A stretch of DNA of 17,423 nucleotides from Planctomycetes bacterium UBA1146 (GTDB taxonomy: Bacteria > Planctomycetota > UBA8108 > UBA1146), in contig DCAA01000019.1 of the NCBI GenBank assembly GCA_002311345.1, positions 41,540 to 58,962 on the forward strand. Direction: 5' to 3'. Below are positions 7,718 through 15,057 of the stretch, piece by piece. Position 1 is the first letter of the stretch. Each line of letters opens with the position of its first letter. Made by a program: the position numbers and the translations under genes. The notes below the pieces were generated by a model that was not told the origin of the DNA, searched no databases, and was given only the letters and a program-made list of their open reading frames with translations.

Positions 7718-8683
7718 CTAGGTGGCGAAGGGATCCCAGCCGGGCTGTTTTGTTGTTTCTTTTCGATCACCGATCCAGACCTCGACCTCATCGGTAGCCT
7801 CCGGGGTCAAACTTCCGATCTCGTGGATGGGGGTATCTGTCCGGGCGGCGACCTGCTCGAGGATTTCACGAGCGCTGGCGGGGATCGCCAGCAGTAACTC
7901 GTAATCCTCACCTCCGCCGAGCACCTGCTCGGGAAGGGGTGATCCAGTGGTTTCGATGAGCGCCCCGATATCGATGCGTCCGGAGCAGTGATTGGCGGCA
8001 CAGAGCCGTTTCAAATCGACCAATAACCCATCACTGATGTCGATCACCGCCGGCTGCCGCTGCTGGGAAGCGTCCGCCAGGGCCTTGGAGAGGGCCGCGG
8101 CAAACAGCAGCCGTGGTTGCGGCGAGGTCCAGCGATCCTGTCCCTCGAAGTTTTCCCCTCGAGCGATCCGCTCGCGAGCCTGTGCCGCCTGGCCCGGGTT
8201 TCCCGTCACCACCAGCAGGTCACCGGCAACAGCTCCGCTGCGGCGCCACTGTTGATCGGGCGCCACTCTACCGATGCAGGTGCAATGCAGTGCCAGCGCG
8301 CCGGAACTCTTGACCACGTTGCCTCCCAGTAACTGCAAGTCGAGTTCCACGCATTCTGCATCGATGCTTTGCCAGAACATCTCACCGACTCGCCCGGGCA
8401 GTTCGGCGGTTTCGATGGAGAGCAGGAAGCCAAGTGGACGAGCTCCCATCGCCGACAGATCACTGACGCTGCTTCGTAGCAGACGCCTCGCCAGTCCCGC
8501 GTCATCGAGCCAGTTGCCGAAGAAGTGTTGCCCTTCGATCAACGCATCGACGCTGACGACAAAACAGTCATCGCCCAGGGGGGGTAGCAGTGCCGCATCG
8601 TCACCGGGTCCGAGAAAATTCGCCGGGGCGTCCCTGGCTGTGCGTGCCAGCACGAAGGTCTCGATCCAATCGGTTTCCCTCAA
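7718..8683 (-). CDS. thiL: Thiamine-monophosphate kinase
   Basis: ThiL phosphorylates thiamine monophosphate to thiamine diphosphate with ATP, the last step of cofactor synthesis. In this 321-aa protein the family motifs appear in order: GDDAAL (27-32), DALIEGQHF (46-54), SVSDLSAMGARP (72-83), LGGN (119-122), DISDGL (215-220), LGGGEDYELL (255-264) and the C-terminal GWDPF. The common GGD triplet is GGN here, which I believe also occurs in other ThiL proteins. The start is TTG at 8683, overlapping the TGA of the antiporter gene (TTGA), with GGAGGAG upstream, so translation is coupled to the antiporter. No TPP riboswitch precedes the pair. It ends 20 bp from the lysS stop, in convergent orientation. 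Confidence 0.93.
   Translation of the reverse strand: MRETDWIETFVLARTARDAPANFLGPGDDAALLPPLGDDCFVVSVDALIEGQHFFGNWLDDAGLARRLLRSSVSDLSAMGARPLGFLLSIETAELPGRVGEMFWQSIDAECVELDLQLLGGNVVKSSGALALHCTCIGRVAPDQQWRRSGAVAGDLLVVTGNPGQAAQARERIARGENFEGQDRWTSPQPRLLFAAALSKALADASQQRQPAVIDISDGLLVDLKRLCAANHCSGRIDIGALIETTGSPLPEQVLGGGEDYELLLAIPASAREILEQVAARTDTPIHEIGSLTPEATDEVEVWIGDRKETTKQPGWDPFAT
7737..7763 (+). terminator. Possible lysS terminator inside the 3' end of thiL
   Basis: About 40 nt after the lysS stop, CAGC-CGG-GCTG (7737-7747) forms a short hairpin. It is followed by the T-rich run TTTTGTTGTTTCTTTT (7748-7763). The same bases encode the last residues of ThiL on the other strand. The stem is only 4-5 bp, so it may be weak. 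Confidence 0.45.
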
Positions 8684-10320
8684 GGAGTCTCCTCCTCCCC
8701 GAGCCCGCCCGGGACCGGATCGGGAAACTCCTCGAGCAACAACTGGTCGATCTCGCCCTGGACGTCGCGAAGAGCTTCATCGGAGAGGATTCCTTCTCGA
8801 TAGGCATCTTCGACCGCGATTCGTTGACGATGGAGCAACCGGATCACCACATCGCGGATCTGTTCGGCCGCGAATTCAGGGTGATCTTCCAGCACCTGTC
8901 TGAGGTTGTCGTGGATCGAATCGCGGGTGTGGAGCAGTCGATTGCGCAATGATTCGATTCGTGCCGGGTCCACCTCGGTCGAGGCGGCCGCATCGCCCAG
9001 TTCCTCGATGGCGGTCTCGACCGCGATGGCTCGCGCCTGGTGTCGTTCCCAGCGACGCCTGGCTTCTCGCGGGCGGACGATCTTGAGCCGGATCAACAGC
9101 GGTTTCAGCGTCGTTCCCTGGATCAGCATCGACAGCATCACGACGCCGGCGACGATCGCCTGCATACGCGGGGCACTGTCGCTGAGAAACTCCATCTCGC
9201 CGATACCGAGCGCCAGCGCCACTGGCACCGTTCCCTTGAGGCCTCCCCAGTGGATGACATGGAGCCAGGAACGTGGATAGGAGTCGCGGATCGCCCGGTC
9301 GGTGCCGCCGATGGCGTAGGTCATCAGCGCCCGAGCGGCGATGGTGGCGATCCACACCAGCACCACCAGATCGAAGTTCTGCATCACCAGCACCGGATCG
9401 ACCGCGAAACCAAGAGCGATGAAAGCGAGCGAGTTGGCGATGAAGACGATCACCTCCCAGGTCAGGCCCAGACTCAAGATGGCGGTGGGGGTCATCGATG
9501 TGTGGCGGCCGACATTGCCGACCATCAATCCGGCAAAGACGACCGCGATGACTCCGGAGGCGTGGAAGCGTTCGGCCAGCATGTAGGAGCCGTAGGCGAG
9601 CAGGATCGACAGCAACACCTCGACCAGATGCTCCTCGATCCTCTCGATGAGCCAGTTGACCAGTGTGCCGAGCGACAGGCCGACCAGGGCGCCGACTCCG
9701 ATCATGTAGCAGAAGGTCAGCAGCCCCGATCCGACCGAGATGCCATCCCAGCCATCAGAGAGTCCCCTCAACAACAGGATGTAGATCACCACCACCAGAC
9801 CATCGTTGAACAGCGATTCGCCCTCGACGATGGTGGCCAGGCGTTTCTCGACGCCCTGCTCGCGGAAGATCGCCAGCACACTGACCGGATCGGTCGGGCT
9901 GACCATCGCTCCCAGCAACAACGATAGATCCCACGACCAGCCGGTCAGTGAGCGGATCGCCGCCGAGGTGATGAGGATGCAGCCGAAGGTCCCCAGCAGC
10001 GCCATCGTCGAGATGATGCCGCTATTTTCGCGTAGTTTGTTGAAGGGTGTATTCATGGCGCCATCGAAGAGCAACGGCGGCAGCAAGATGAGCAGGATGA
10101 ATTCCTGGGTCAGTTCGAAATGACCCTCGCCACTCGGCAGTGCTCCCTGGTGACGCAGAAAGCCAATGATGGTACCGGCAACGACCAGTCCGACGGTATA
10201 CGGGATCCTCAGTCGGCGTGTGATGAGTGCCACCACCATCGCGCCCAGTAACATCAGCAGCAGATCATCGAGCACGGGCAGGTTCGGCATCTGCAGCGCC
10301 AGCATCGGCAACCGGTCCAT
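8680..10320 (-). CDS. Monovalent cation/proton antiporter, CPA1 (NhaP/SLC9-like) family
   Basis: This is a 546-aa inner-membrane protein. Residues about 15-410 form a dozen or so hydrophobic segments, starting with one at about 15-33. Family signatures are LLFDGAMN (83-90), AMVSPTDPVSVLAIF (138-152), EGESLFNDG (166-174) and HWGGLKGTVPVALALG (357-372). Together they mark a CPA1 sodium(potassium)/proton exchanger that sets cytoplasmic pH and Na+. Residues about 412-546 form a soluble, charged, helical C-terminal domain, probably cytoplasmic and regulatory. The start is ATG 10320 with GGAAGGAG about 5 nt upstream. The frame stays open to 10443, but that stretch lacks such a site and includes the palindromic regulatory region. 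The gene is first of a two-gene unit with thiL; no functional link to thiamine is evident. Which cation it carries cannot be told from the sequence. Confidence 0.9.
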   Translation of the reverse strand: MDRLPMLALQMPNLPVLDDLLLMLLGAMVVALITRRLRIPYTVGLVVAGTIIGFLRHQGALPSGEGHFELTQEFILLILLPPLLFDGAMNTPFNKLRENSGIISTMALLGTFGCILITSAAIRSLTGWSWDLSLLLGAMVSPTDPVSVLAIFREQGVEKRLATIVEGESLFNDGLVVVIYILLLRGLSDGWDGISVGSGLLTFCYMIGVGALVGLSLGTLVNWLIERIEEHLVEVLLSILLAYGSYMLAERFHASGVIAVVFAGLMVGNVGRHTSMTPTAILSLGLTWEVIVFIANSLAFIALGFAVDPVLVMQNFDLVVLVWIATIAARALMTYAIGGTDRAIRDSYPRSWLHVIHWGGLKGTVPVALALGIGEMEFLSDSAPRMQAIVAGVVMLSMLIQGTTLKPLLIRLKIVRPREARRRWERHQARAIAVETAIEELGDAAASTEVDPARIESLRNRLLHTRDSIHDNLRQVLEDHPEFAAEQIRDVVIRLLHRQRIAVEDAYREGILSDEALRDVQGEIDQLLLEEFPDPVPGGLGEEETP

Positions 10321-10362
10321 CCGTACTCCTTCCGGGAAGAGGGTGCCCTTTGGCGACGGTGT

Positions 10363-10380
10363 GGGCAAGGATCCTTGCCC
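10363..10380. promoter_or_regulatory. 18-bp perfect palindrome in the antiporter/lipoprotein divergent region
   Basis: GGGCAAGGATCCTTGCCC reads the same on both strands with no spacer. It lies 43-60 bp upstream of the antiporter ATG and about 97 bp upstream of the lipoprotein ATG. A half-site copy, GGGCAAGG, recurs at 10408-10415, and GGCGCGA is repeated with 10-bp spacing at 10418 and 10428. The layout fits an operator for a dimeric repressor, or a leader hairpin. No regulator gene is adjacent. Confidence 0.5.
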
Positions 10381-10476
10381 CAATGATCCGGATACGATTT
10401 GATGCGCGGGCAAGGGAGGCGCGATTTGGCGCGAGATCGGCAAAGGGTCAGATCCGGCACAAGTGATTGCACAGCG

Positions 10477-11550
10477 ATGATCCGGGTTTTCTCCCTGGGT
10501 CTGCTGGTGTTTCTGGGCTGTGACGGGCTAACCCCATCGATATCCCCTCAGGCGACCTTCACCTCGAGGCTGCTGCTGGCCGGGCTTGCCAGTGACGATC
10601 CATGGGCAGAGGCTCACCTGCTGCTGGCTTTTCCCGAGGACAGTCGGTTGAACGAGGTTCGTGCGCGCTGGAGTGTACGGATCGAGGATCTGGACAGTTC
10701 GATCCCGCTTCACGGTGAGCACGGAGAGCGGGGTGAGCAACACCCACACCTGATGTTGCGGACCGCTGCGTGGGTGCTTCCCTCGAGCCACTCACGGCTG
10801 GTGGAACGTCTCCAGAGGGCTCTCGCGAGCACCAGGTCTCCCTCGCACTGGCAGCAGATCAACGATCTCGCCTGGCTAGTGGAGGCAGCGGCGGTGTTGA
10901 AACTGCCTGCAACCACAGCCACCGCCGATGCAGATCTCCAAACGCTGGCCGGCACCTTGCTCGATGCGCTGGAGCGATCCGATCAGCTGGTGCAACGCTG
11001 TCTCGATGATGGGGTCGAGCGACCCGATGGGTCGGCGGATCCCTCTCAGTCGGGCACCTGGGCCTACACCTGTGGTGGTTTCCACCTGCTGTCGGCGTTG
11101 GTGGAGTCGGTCGAGGCGGGGTATCTGATCGGGCCAAATCGGCAGCGGGTGGTCGATCGCTTACGACTGCTGGCGCGCCGGATCCCGTGGGAGTTACAGT
11201 TTCGAGTTGCGGAGGAACAAAGAGCGGTGTCTGCGGGAGTTTCTCCGCGACGGGCGGCTCGACATGCGGTTCTGGCGCGGATGAAGCTGGCCGGGCATGG
11301 TCTCGATGTGCTGGGGCGCTCGCGCATGGTTGGGGTACTGACCCGGGAGCAAGCTGCCGAAGCGGCTCAAAGCTGTCTCAACGCCTCGAAGCAGCTCATC
11401 GCTCGTTTCCTCGAGGAGGTGGATCCGCACGGGCAGTTGTTGTCGCAGCAGACCGAGGCCATCGATCCGCTGACGTGGGAACGAGCTTTTGGCGATGGCT
11501 GCCACCTTTTAAGGGGGTTGGCGGTGTGGTATTCGATCTCCCAGAAGTGA
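10477..11550 (+). CDS. Predicted lipoprotein of unknown function
   Basis: This is a 357-aa protein. The N-terminus, MIRVFSLGLLVFLGC, resembles a short lipoprotein signal with Cys15 as the lipidation site; Phe at -3 is not ideal. The rest is mostly alpha-helical with many Leu/Ala/Arg residues and reads like a helical-repeat or solenoid protein. A distinctive core, GTWAYTCGGFHLLSALVESVEAGYL, lies at about residues 190-215 and contains the notable Trp and Cys. I do not recognise a family. The ATG at 10477 is chosen because it begins the signal peptide; the ribosome site there is poor. The frame stays open upstream to 10399. The aminotransferase gene follows directly, so the two are probably co-transcribed. 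Confidence 0.75.
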   Translation: MIRVFSLGLLVFLGCDGLTPSISPQATFTSRLLLAGLASDDPWAEAHLLLAFPEDSRLNEVRARWSVRIEDLDSSIPLHGEHGERGEQHPHLMLRTAAWVLPSSHSRLVERLQRALASTRSPSHWQQINDLAWLVEAAAVLKLPATTATADADLQTLAGTLLDALERSDQLVQRCLDDGVERPDGSADPSQSGTWAYTCGGFHLLSALVESVEAGYLIGPNRQRVVDRLRLLARRIPWELQFRVAEEQRAVSAGVSPRRAARHAVLARMKLAGHGLDVLGRSRMVGVLTREQAAEAAQSCLNASKQLIARFLEEVDPHGQLLSQQTEAIDPLTWERAFGDGCHLLRGLAVWYSISQK

Positions 11551-11555
11551 CGGTA

Positions 11556-12755
11556 ATGGCCAGTAGAGAGGAACCCATCGTGGTCGGATCGAAAAGAATC
11601 TCGCAGATCGGCACCTACGCCATGGCTGCGGTGAGAGAGCGAACAGAGGCGTTACGTGCCAAGGGTCTGTCACCGGTCGATTTTGGTATGGGAGATCCTT
11701 CGGCGCCGACCCCCGAGTTCATTCGCCGCGCCTGCGCCGAAGGCATCGAACGCCACGCAGGCAGCGGCTATCCACCCTTCGCCGGCAGCCTTCCTTTTCG
11801 TCAGGCGGTGAGCGATTGGGTGCAGCGGAGATTCAGCGTCACCCTCGATGCCGACAGCGAGATCGTCTCGTCGGTCGGTTCCAAGGAGTCGATCTTCCAT
11901 CTGCCGGAGGCTCTCATCGATCCCGACGATGTGGTGATCTGTCCCGATCCTGGTTATCCACCCTATGCCACTGGCACTCTGTTCGCCGAGGGACAGCCGC
12001 ATTACGCACCGATCCATGGCGGTACCGATTTCCTGCCCGATCTCGATGCGATCCCCGATCAGATCGCCGAACGAGCACGCATCTTCTGGCTCACTACCCC
12101 GTCGAGTCCGTCCGGTCGAGTGGCACCGCCCGAGTATCTGAAACGCTGGGTCGAGTGGTGTCGACAGCGCAACATCGTCGCCTGCAGCGACGAGGCCTAC
12201 TCGGAGATCTACTTCGATGAGCCGCCGCATACCGCTCTCGAGCAGGGCAAGGACGGGGTGCTGGTCTTCAACTCGCTGTCGAAGCGCTCGGCGATGACCG
12301 GCTACCGGGTCGGCTGGGTGGCGGGCGATCCGCAATTGATCGCTCCCTACCGGAAACTGAAGGCCAACATCGACACCGGCACGCCGTGGTTCATCCAGGA
12401 GGCGGCGATCGCCGCTTATTCCGATGAGGAGCATGTCGCCCAGATGCGCGAGGGCTACCGCAGACGCCGCGATCTGTTTGTCAGTGCCTTCGAGAGTGCG
12501 GGTCTGCCTCGTAGTGAGCCGGAGGCGAGCCTGTACGTGTGGCAGCGCGCCCCGGAGGGGGTGACCAGCACCGAACTGGCCGAGGCGCTGCTCGATGAGA
12601 AGATTTTGGCGGTGACGATCCCGTCGGCCGCCCTGCTCGGCGATCCATCGCAGCATGGTCCCGAGCAGCAGTACGTGCGGCTATCGATGGTCGCGACCTG
12701 GCCCGAGAGTGAGCAGATCGCTGCGGCCATCGCCGAGCATCTACGCCTCGGCTAG
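11556..12755 (+). CDS. Class I/II PLP-dependent aminotransferase (DapC / LL-diaminopimelate aminotransferase-like)
   Basis: This 399-aa fold-type I aminotransferase shows VDFGMGDPSAPTP (41-53), the GSGYPPFAG substrate segment (69-77), SDEAY (211-215) and NSLSKRSAMTGYRVGW (239-254) with Lys243 as the PLP lysine. SLSKRS and GSKE (108-111) are typical of DapC and LL-DAP aminotransferases, so lysine/peptidoglycan precursor synthesis is the best guess. Other amino-acid substrates remain possible. The usual NPTG motif reads SPSG (184-187), replacing the Asn that normally contacts the PLP ring oxygen. Start choice is unsettled. ATG 11556 is used here; GTG 11547 would overlap the preceding stop (GTGA), and GTG 11580 has the best ribosome site (GAGAGG). 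The gene ends at TAG 12753-12755, overlapping the convergent gene. Confidence 0.85.
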   Translation: MASREEPIVVGSKRISQIGTYAMAAVRERTEALRAKGLSPVDFGMGDPSAPTPEFIRRACAEGIERHAGSGYPPFAGSLPFRQAVSDWVQRRFSVTLDADSEIVSSVGSKESIFHLPEALIDPDDVVICPDPGYPPYATGTLFAEGQPHYAPIHGGTDFLPDLDAIPDQIAERARIFWLTTPSSPSGRVAPPEYLKRWVEWCRQRNIVACSDEAYSEIYFDEPPHTALEQGKDGVLVFNSLSKRSAMTGYRVGWVAGDPQLIAPYRKLKANIDTGTPWFIQEAAIAAYSDEEHVAQMREGYRRRRDLFVSAFESAGLPRSEPEASLYVWQRAPEGVTSTELAEALLDEKILAVTIPSAALLGDPSQHGPEQQYVRLSMVATWPESEQIAAAIAEHLRLG

Positions 12756-13324
12756 GCGCCGCCGCCTTCTCGCTCGAGCATCTTGGTGGCGGCGCGCAGC
12801 ACCTCGGCGTCGGCCACATCCTGCAACGCTTCGAGCAGGCTCGATAACGTCGCCTGGGTATGCCCGGTGCGCAGGGCTCCTCGTAGATGCGAATGTAACG
12901 GTCGCAGTCGTCCCTGGCCGATGAGTGAGGCGACCGCCAGCGCCTCGATGGTGGCACTGGAAAACCACGACGATTCCATCACGGTGCCGTAGGCGAAGTC
13001 GATGATCCAGCGCTCCAGGTCTGGATGTCGATCCTGCAGCGAGGCGCGAACCTTGGCTTCACCTTCGCCGTAGACCTGGGCGAAGAAGCTATCTTCGTGC
13101 TCCTGAGCGGCAAGTCGGGAAGCGCCATCGGGGTGTTGCTCACGTAGCCAGCCGAGCGCTTCCACCGCCGCCGGGAAGCCGCTGTAGGGGATCGATTGCA
13201 GAATCGTCTCCTCGACTTCCGCCAAATCGCAGCGTTCGAGTACCTTCTCCAGCGCGCTACGAGGATCGAGTCGCTCGGGGGCAGCCAGTGCGAATGACAG
13301 TCGGCAGCAAGGGAGGATCTCCAT
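12752..13324 (-). CDS. Carboxymuconolactone decarboxylase (CMD/AhpD-like) family protein
   Basis: This is a 190-aa all-helical protein. Residues about 14-61 look like a first, shortened CMD repeat (APERLD...ETILQSIPYSGFPAAVEALGWL). Residues about 82-166 form a second, complete repeat with the typical VYGEGEAKV, HPDLERWIIDFAYGTV, and LHSHLRGALRTG (143-154). The CxxC of AhpD-type peroxidase partners is absent, so a thiol redox role is unlikely, and the substrate is unknown. ATG 13324 is my choice. An in-frame ATG at 13417 is possible, but the extra 31 residues are Cys-rich and unlike the family, and neither start has a good ribosome site. The gene converges on the aminotransferase and overlaps it by 4 bp. 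Confidence 0.8.
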   Translation of the reverse strand: MEILPCCRLSFALAAPERLDPRSALEKVLERCDLAEVEETILQSIPYSGFPAAVEALGWLREQHPDGASRLAAQEHEDSFFAQVYGEGEAKVRASLQDRHPDLERWIIDFAYGTVMESSWFSSATIEALAVASLIGQGRLRPLHSHLRGALRTGHTQATLSSLLEALQDVADAEVLRAATKMLEREGGGA

Positions 13325-13483
13325 GGCCCGAGAGTAGAGAGATGGTTGCCTCGCATCCAGCGGTGCATCGAATACGCAGCAGCAGTCGGTCAGCGTCACG
13401 CTGGACTTCCCACGCATCGGGGGTCAAGATCGAGATCGGGTCGAACCGCGCCCATCAACAGCTGAAATCCGGAGGAGTCACCG

Positions 13484-14107
13484 ATGTCCAGACTGCTACT
13501 GTTGCTGCCGCTGCTTGTCGTCGCCTGTAATTCGACAACGGCCCGGATGGATCAGGATTCCTCAGCGCCGGTCCGGGCTTCGCTTCCACACGCAGAGGCG
13601 CAGCAGTTGATCTTCTTCGGCGTGCTCGAGGGGCTCTACCGCGACGGGGTCGATACCGAGGTCGCCAGCGCCATCTGCGTGATCGAGGAGCCGGCCGGCA
13701 TTCCGCATAACTTCGTCTACGCCTGTCCCATCTGTACTCCGGCACTCGACGCGTTTCGTCTCTATGCCGCCCGTCCCGGCTTCTATCGTGACAAGACGGG
13801 GCGCGATACCTTCGGTTCCGGACTCGATCCTGCCGTGCGCGAGCGCCTTCTGGCCGATGACCCCGGCCAGCGGCGCAAGGCGCTCCAGGATCTGATCGAG
13901 CAATGGGTCGATGCGAGGGTCGCCACCTCTGGATTCGATGAGGACAAACGAGAGGCTCTTTCGATGGCCTTCAAGGAGATGAGGAAAGAGGGCATGGGGC
14001 AGTTGCACCAGTTCCAATCGGAGCAGGGCCCGGACATCTATCTCGACTTCTACCGCGACTGGGAGACCTGTCCCAGTTGCGACGGGGCCAACGACGCCGG
14101 AGAGTGA
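13484..14107 (+). CDS. Predicted lipoprotein with paired CPxC motifs, unknown function
   Basis: This is a 207-aa protein with a short lipoprotein signal (MSRLLLLLPLLVVAC, Cys15). The start is firm: ATG 13484 preceded by GGAGGA at a 7-nt spacing. The mature protein has CPIC (81-84) in the segment NFVYACPICTPALDAFRLYA, and CPSC (196-199) near the C-terminus. An additional Cys65 lies between the signal and the first pair. Two CPxC pairs could form a zinc-ribbon-like or haem/metal site, or disulfides; the sequence alone does not decide. The middle (about 115-180) is helical and charged. I recognise no named family, though proteins of this look may be common in planctomycetes (impression only). 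It is the first of a plus-strand series with parA 36 bp downstream. Confidence 0.82.
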   Translation: MSRLLLLLPLLVVACNSTTARMDQDSSAPVRASLPHAEAQQLIFFGVLEGLYRDGVDTEVASAICVIEEPAGIPHNFVYACPICTPALDAFRLYAARPGFYRDKTGRDTFGSGLDPAVRERLLADDPGQRRKALQDLIEQWVDARVATSGFDEDKREALSMAFKEMRKEGMGQLHQFQSEQGPDIYLDFYRDWETCPSCDGANDAGE

Positions 14108-14143
14108 GCAGCCGTAGGGTTGAACATCATCGAGAGGGAAACG

Positions 14144-14974
14144 ATGGCGAAACAGCGTAACGATGTACGGATTGCCTTCATCAACCAGAAGGGTGGTGTC
14201 GGCAAGACGACGCTTGCGCTCAACTGCGCCGCCGGCTGGGCGCGCCTCGGTTTTCGCGTGTTGCTGATCGATCTCGATCCGCAGGCGCATCTAACACTGT
14301 CGCTCTCGACGACTCTGGGTGACACCAGTCTCGAACGCATCGAGGAACACACCATCGAGATGGCGCTTCGTCGCGAGAAGCCGCTGACCGAATGCATCTT
14401 CGATGTTCCGACCGAGGGTTTTTCGCTGGTGCCATCGCATATCGATCTGTCCTTTGCCGAGGGCGAACTGGCTCAGGAGTTGGGTCGAGAACTGCTGCTG
14501 CGCGATGCACTCGAGTCGCTCGAGACCGACCGCTTCGATCTGGTGTTGCTCGATTGTCCGCCATCGCTGGGACTGCTGTCGCTCAATGCACTGGCGGCCG
14601 CCGATGAGGTGGTGGTGCCGGTGCAGGCGCAATACCTGGCGCTGCAGGGGATGGCCCAGTTGATTCGCATCATAGAGTTGGTCCAGCAGCGGCTTCACCC
14701 GCAGTTGCGCTGGAATGCGGTGGTGCCGACGATGGTCGATTCGCGCACCAATCTGTCGCGCGAGGTGGTCGAACAACTGCGCAAGCACTTTCCCAGCCAG
14801 GTCACCAGTTGCGTCATCCCTTCGCGGGTCAAGGTCGCTGAAGCGCCGTCCCATGGCAGTTCCATCTTTGGCTACGATCCGGGTGGGCTGGCCGCCGGCG
14901 AGATCGAGGATCTGTGCCAGGAACTCAACGAGCGCCTGTCGCTCGAGATCCCGCTGCCAGACCGCACCAGTTAG
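14144..14974 (+). CDS. parA: ParA/Soj-family partitioning ATPase
   Basis: This is a 276-aa deviant-Walker ATPase. KGGVGKTT (16-23) is the P-loop with the signature Lys16, DLDPQAH (43-49) is Walker A', and DLVLLDCPPSLG (132-143) is Walker B. Residues 150-275 keep the family order (VVPVQAQYLALQG, then a region with NAVVPTMVDSRTNLS). ParA proteins dimerise on DNA with ATP and move chromosomes, plasmids or protein complexes. The start is ATG 14144 with GAGAGGGA 4 nt upstream; an upstream TTG at 14120 would bypass that site. No parB gene and no parS-like palindrome are seen, so this is an orphan copy. Nearby genes encode two nucleoid-type proteins, which suggests a chromosome role but does not prove it. 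Confidence 0.92.
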   Translation: MAKQRNDVRIAFINQKGGVGKTTLALNCAAGWARLGFRVLLIDLDPQAHLTLSLSTTLGDTSLERIEEHTIEMALRREKPLTECIFDVPTEGFSLVPSHIDLSFAEGELAQELGRELLLRDALESLETDRFDLVLLDCPPSLGLLSLNALAAADEVVVPVQAQYLALQGMAQLIRIIELVQQRLHPQLRWNAVVPTMVDSRTNLSREVVEQLRKHFPSQVTSCVIPSRVKVAEAPSHGSSIFGYDPGGLAAGEIEDLCQELNERLSLEIPLPDRTS

Positions 14975-15009
14975 CCCTTCAGTTTGTGGTCCTCAGTGCC
15001 GATGTATGG

Positions 15010-15022
15010 GGGAGAACCTCCC
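15010..15022 (+). terminator. Weak hairpin after parA
   Basis: GGGAG-AAC-CTCCC is a 5-bp stem with a 3-nt loop, followed by GATTTT. It could attenuate or partly terminate transcription from parA into the H1-like gene. The stem is too short for a confident call. Confidence 0.3.
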
Positions 15023-15057
15023 GATTTTGCGGAGGTATTGTTCAGTCAGGAGGCACC

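Noticed and set aside
8680..8760. TPP riboswitch controlling thiL
   Set aside because: thiL starts by overlapping the antiporter stop; the bases upstream are antiporter coding sequence with no TPP core motifs.
9040..9927. 295-codon plus-strand open frame
   Set aside because: It lies wholly antisense to the antiporter, whose membrane segments and family motifs are unmistakable. Its product is His/Gln/Asp-rich, as expected from an antisense frame of a high-GC gene.
10399..10476. Longer N-terminus for the 357-aa lipoprotein
   Set aside because: The extra 26 residues are Arg-rich and would bury the signal peptide; they also cover the repeat-containing regulatory region.
11670..12656. 328-codon minus-strand open frame
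   Set aside because: It is antisense to the aminotransferase, which has complete PLP motifs; this is a shadow of its codon bias.
13562..14290. 242-codon minus-strand open frame
   Set aside because: It spans the antisense of the CPxC lipoprotein and the start of parA, both well supported with ribosome sites.
14108..15057. parB gene or parS sites near parA
   Set aside because: No ParB-like frame and no parS-type palindrome were seen, so a full partition locus was not called.
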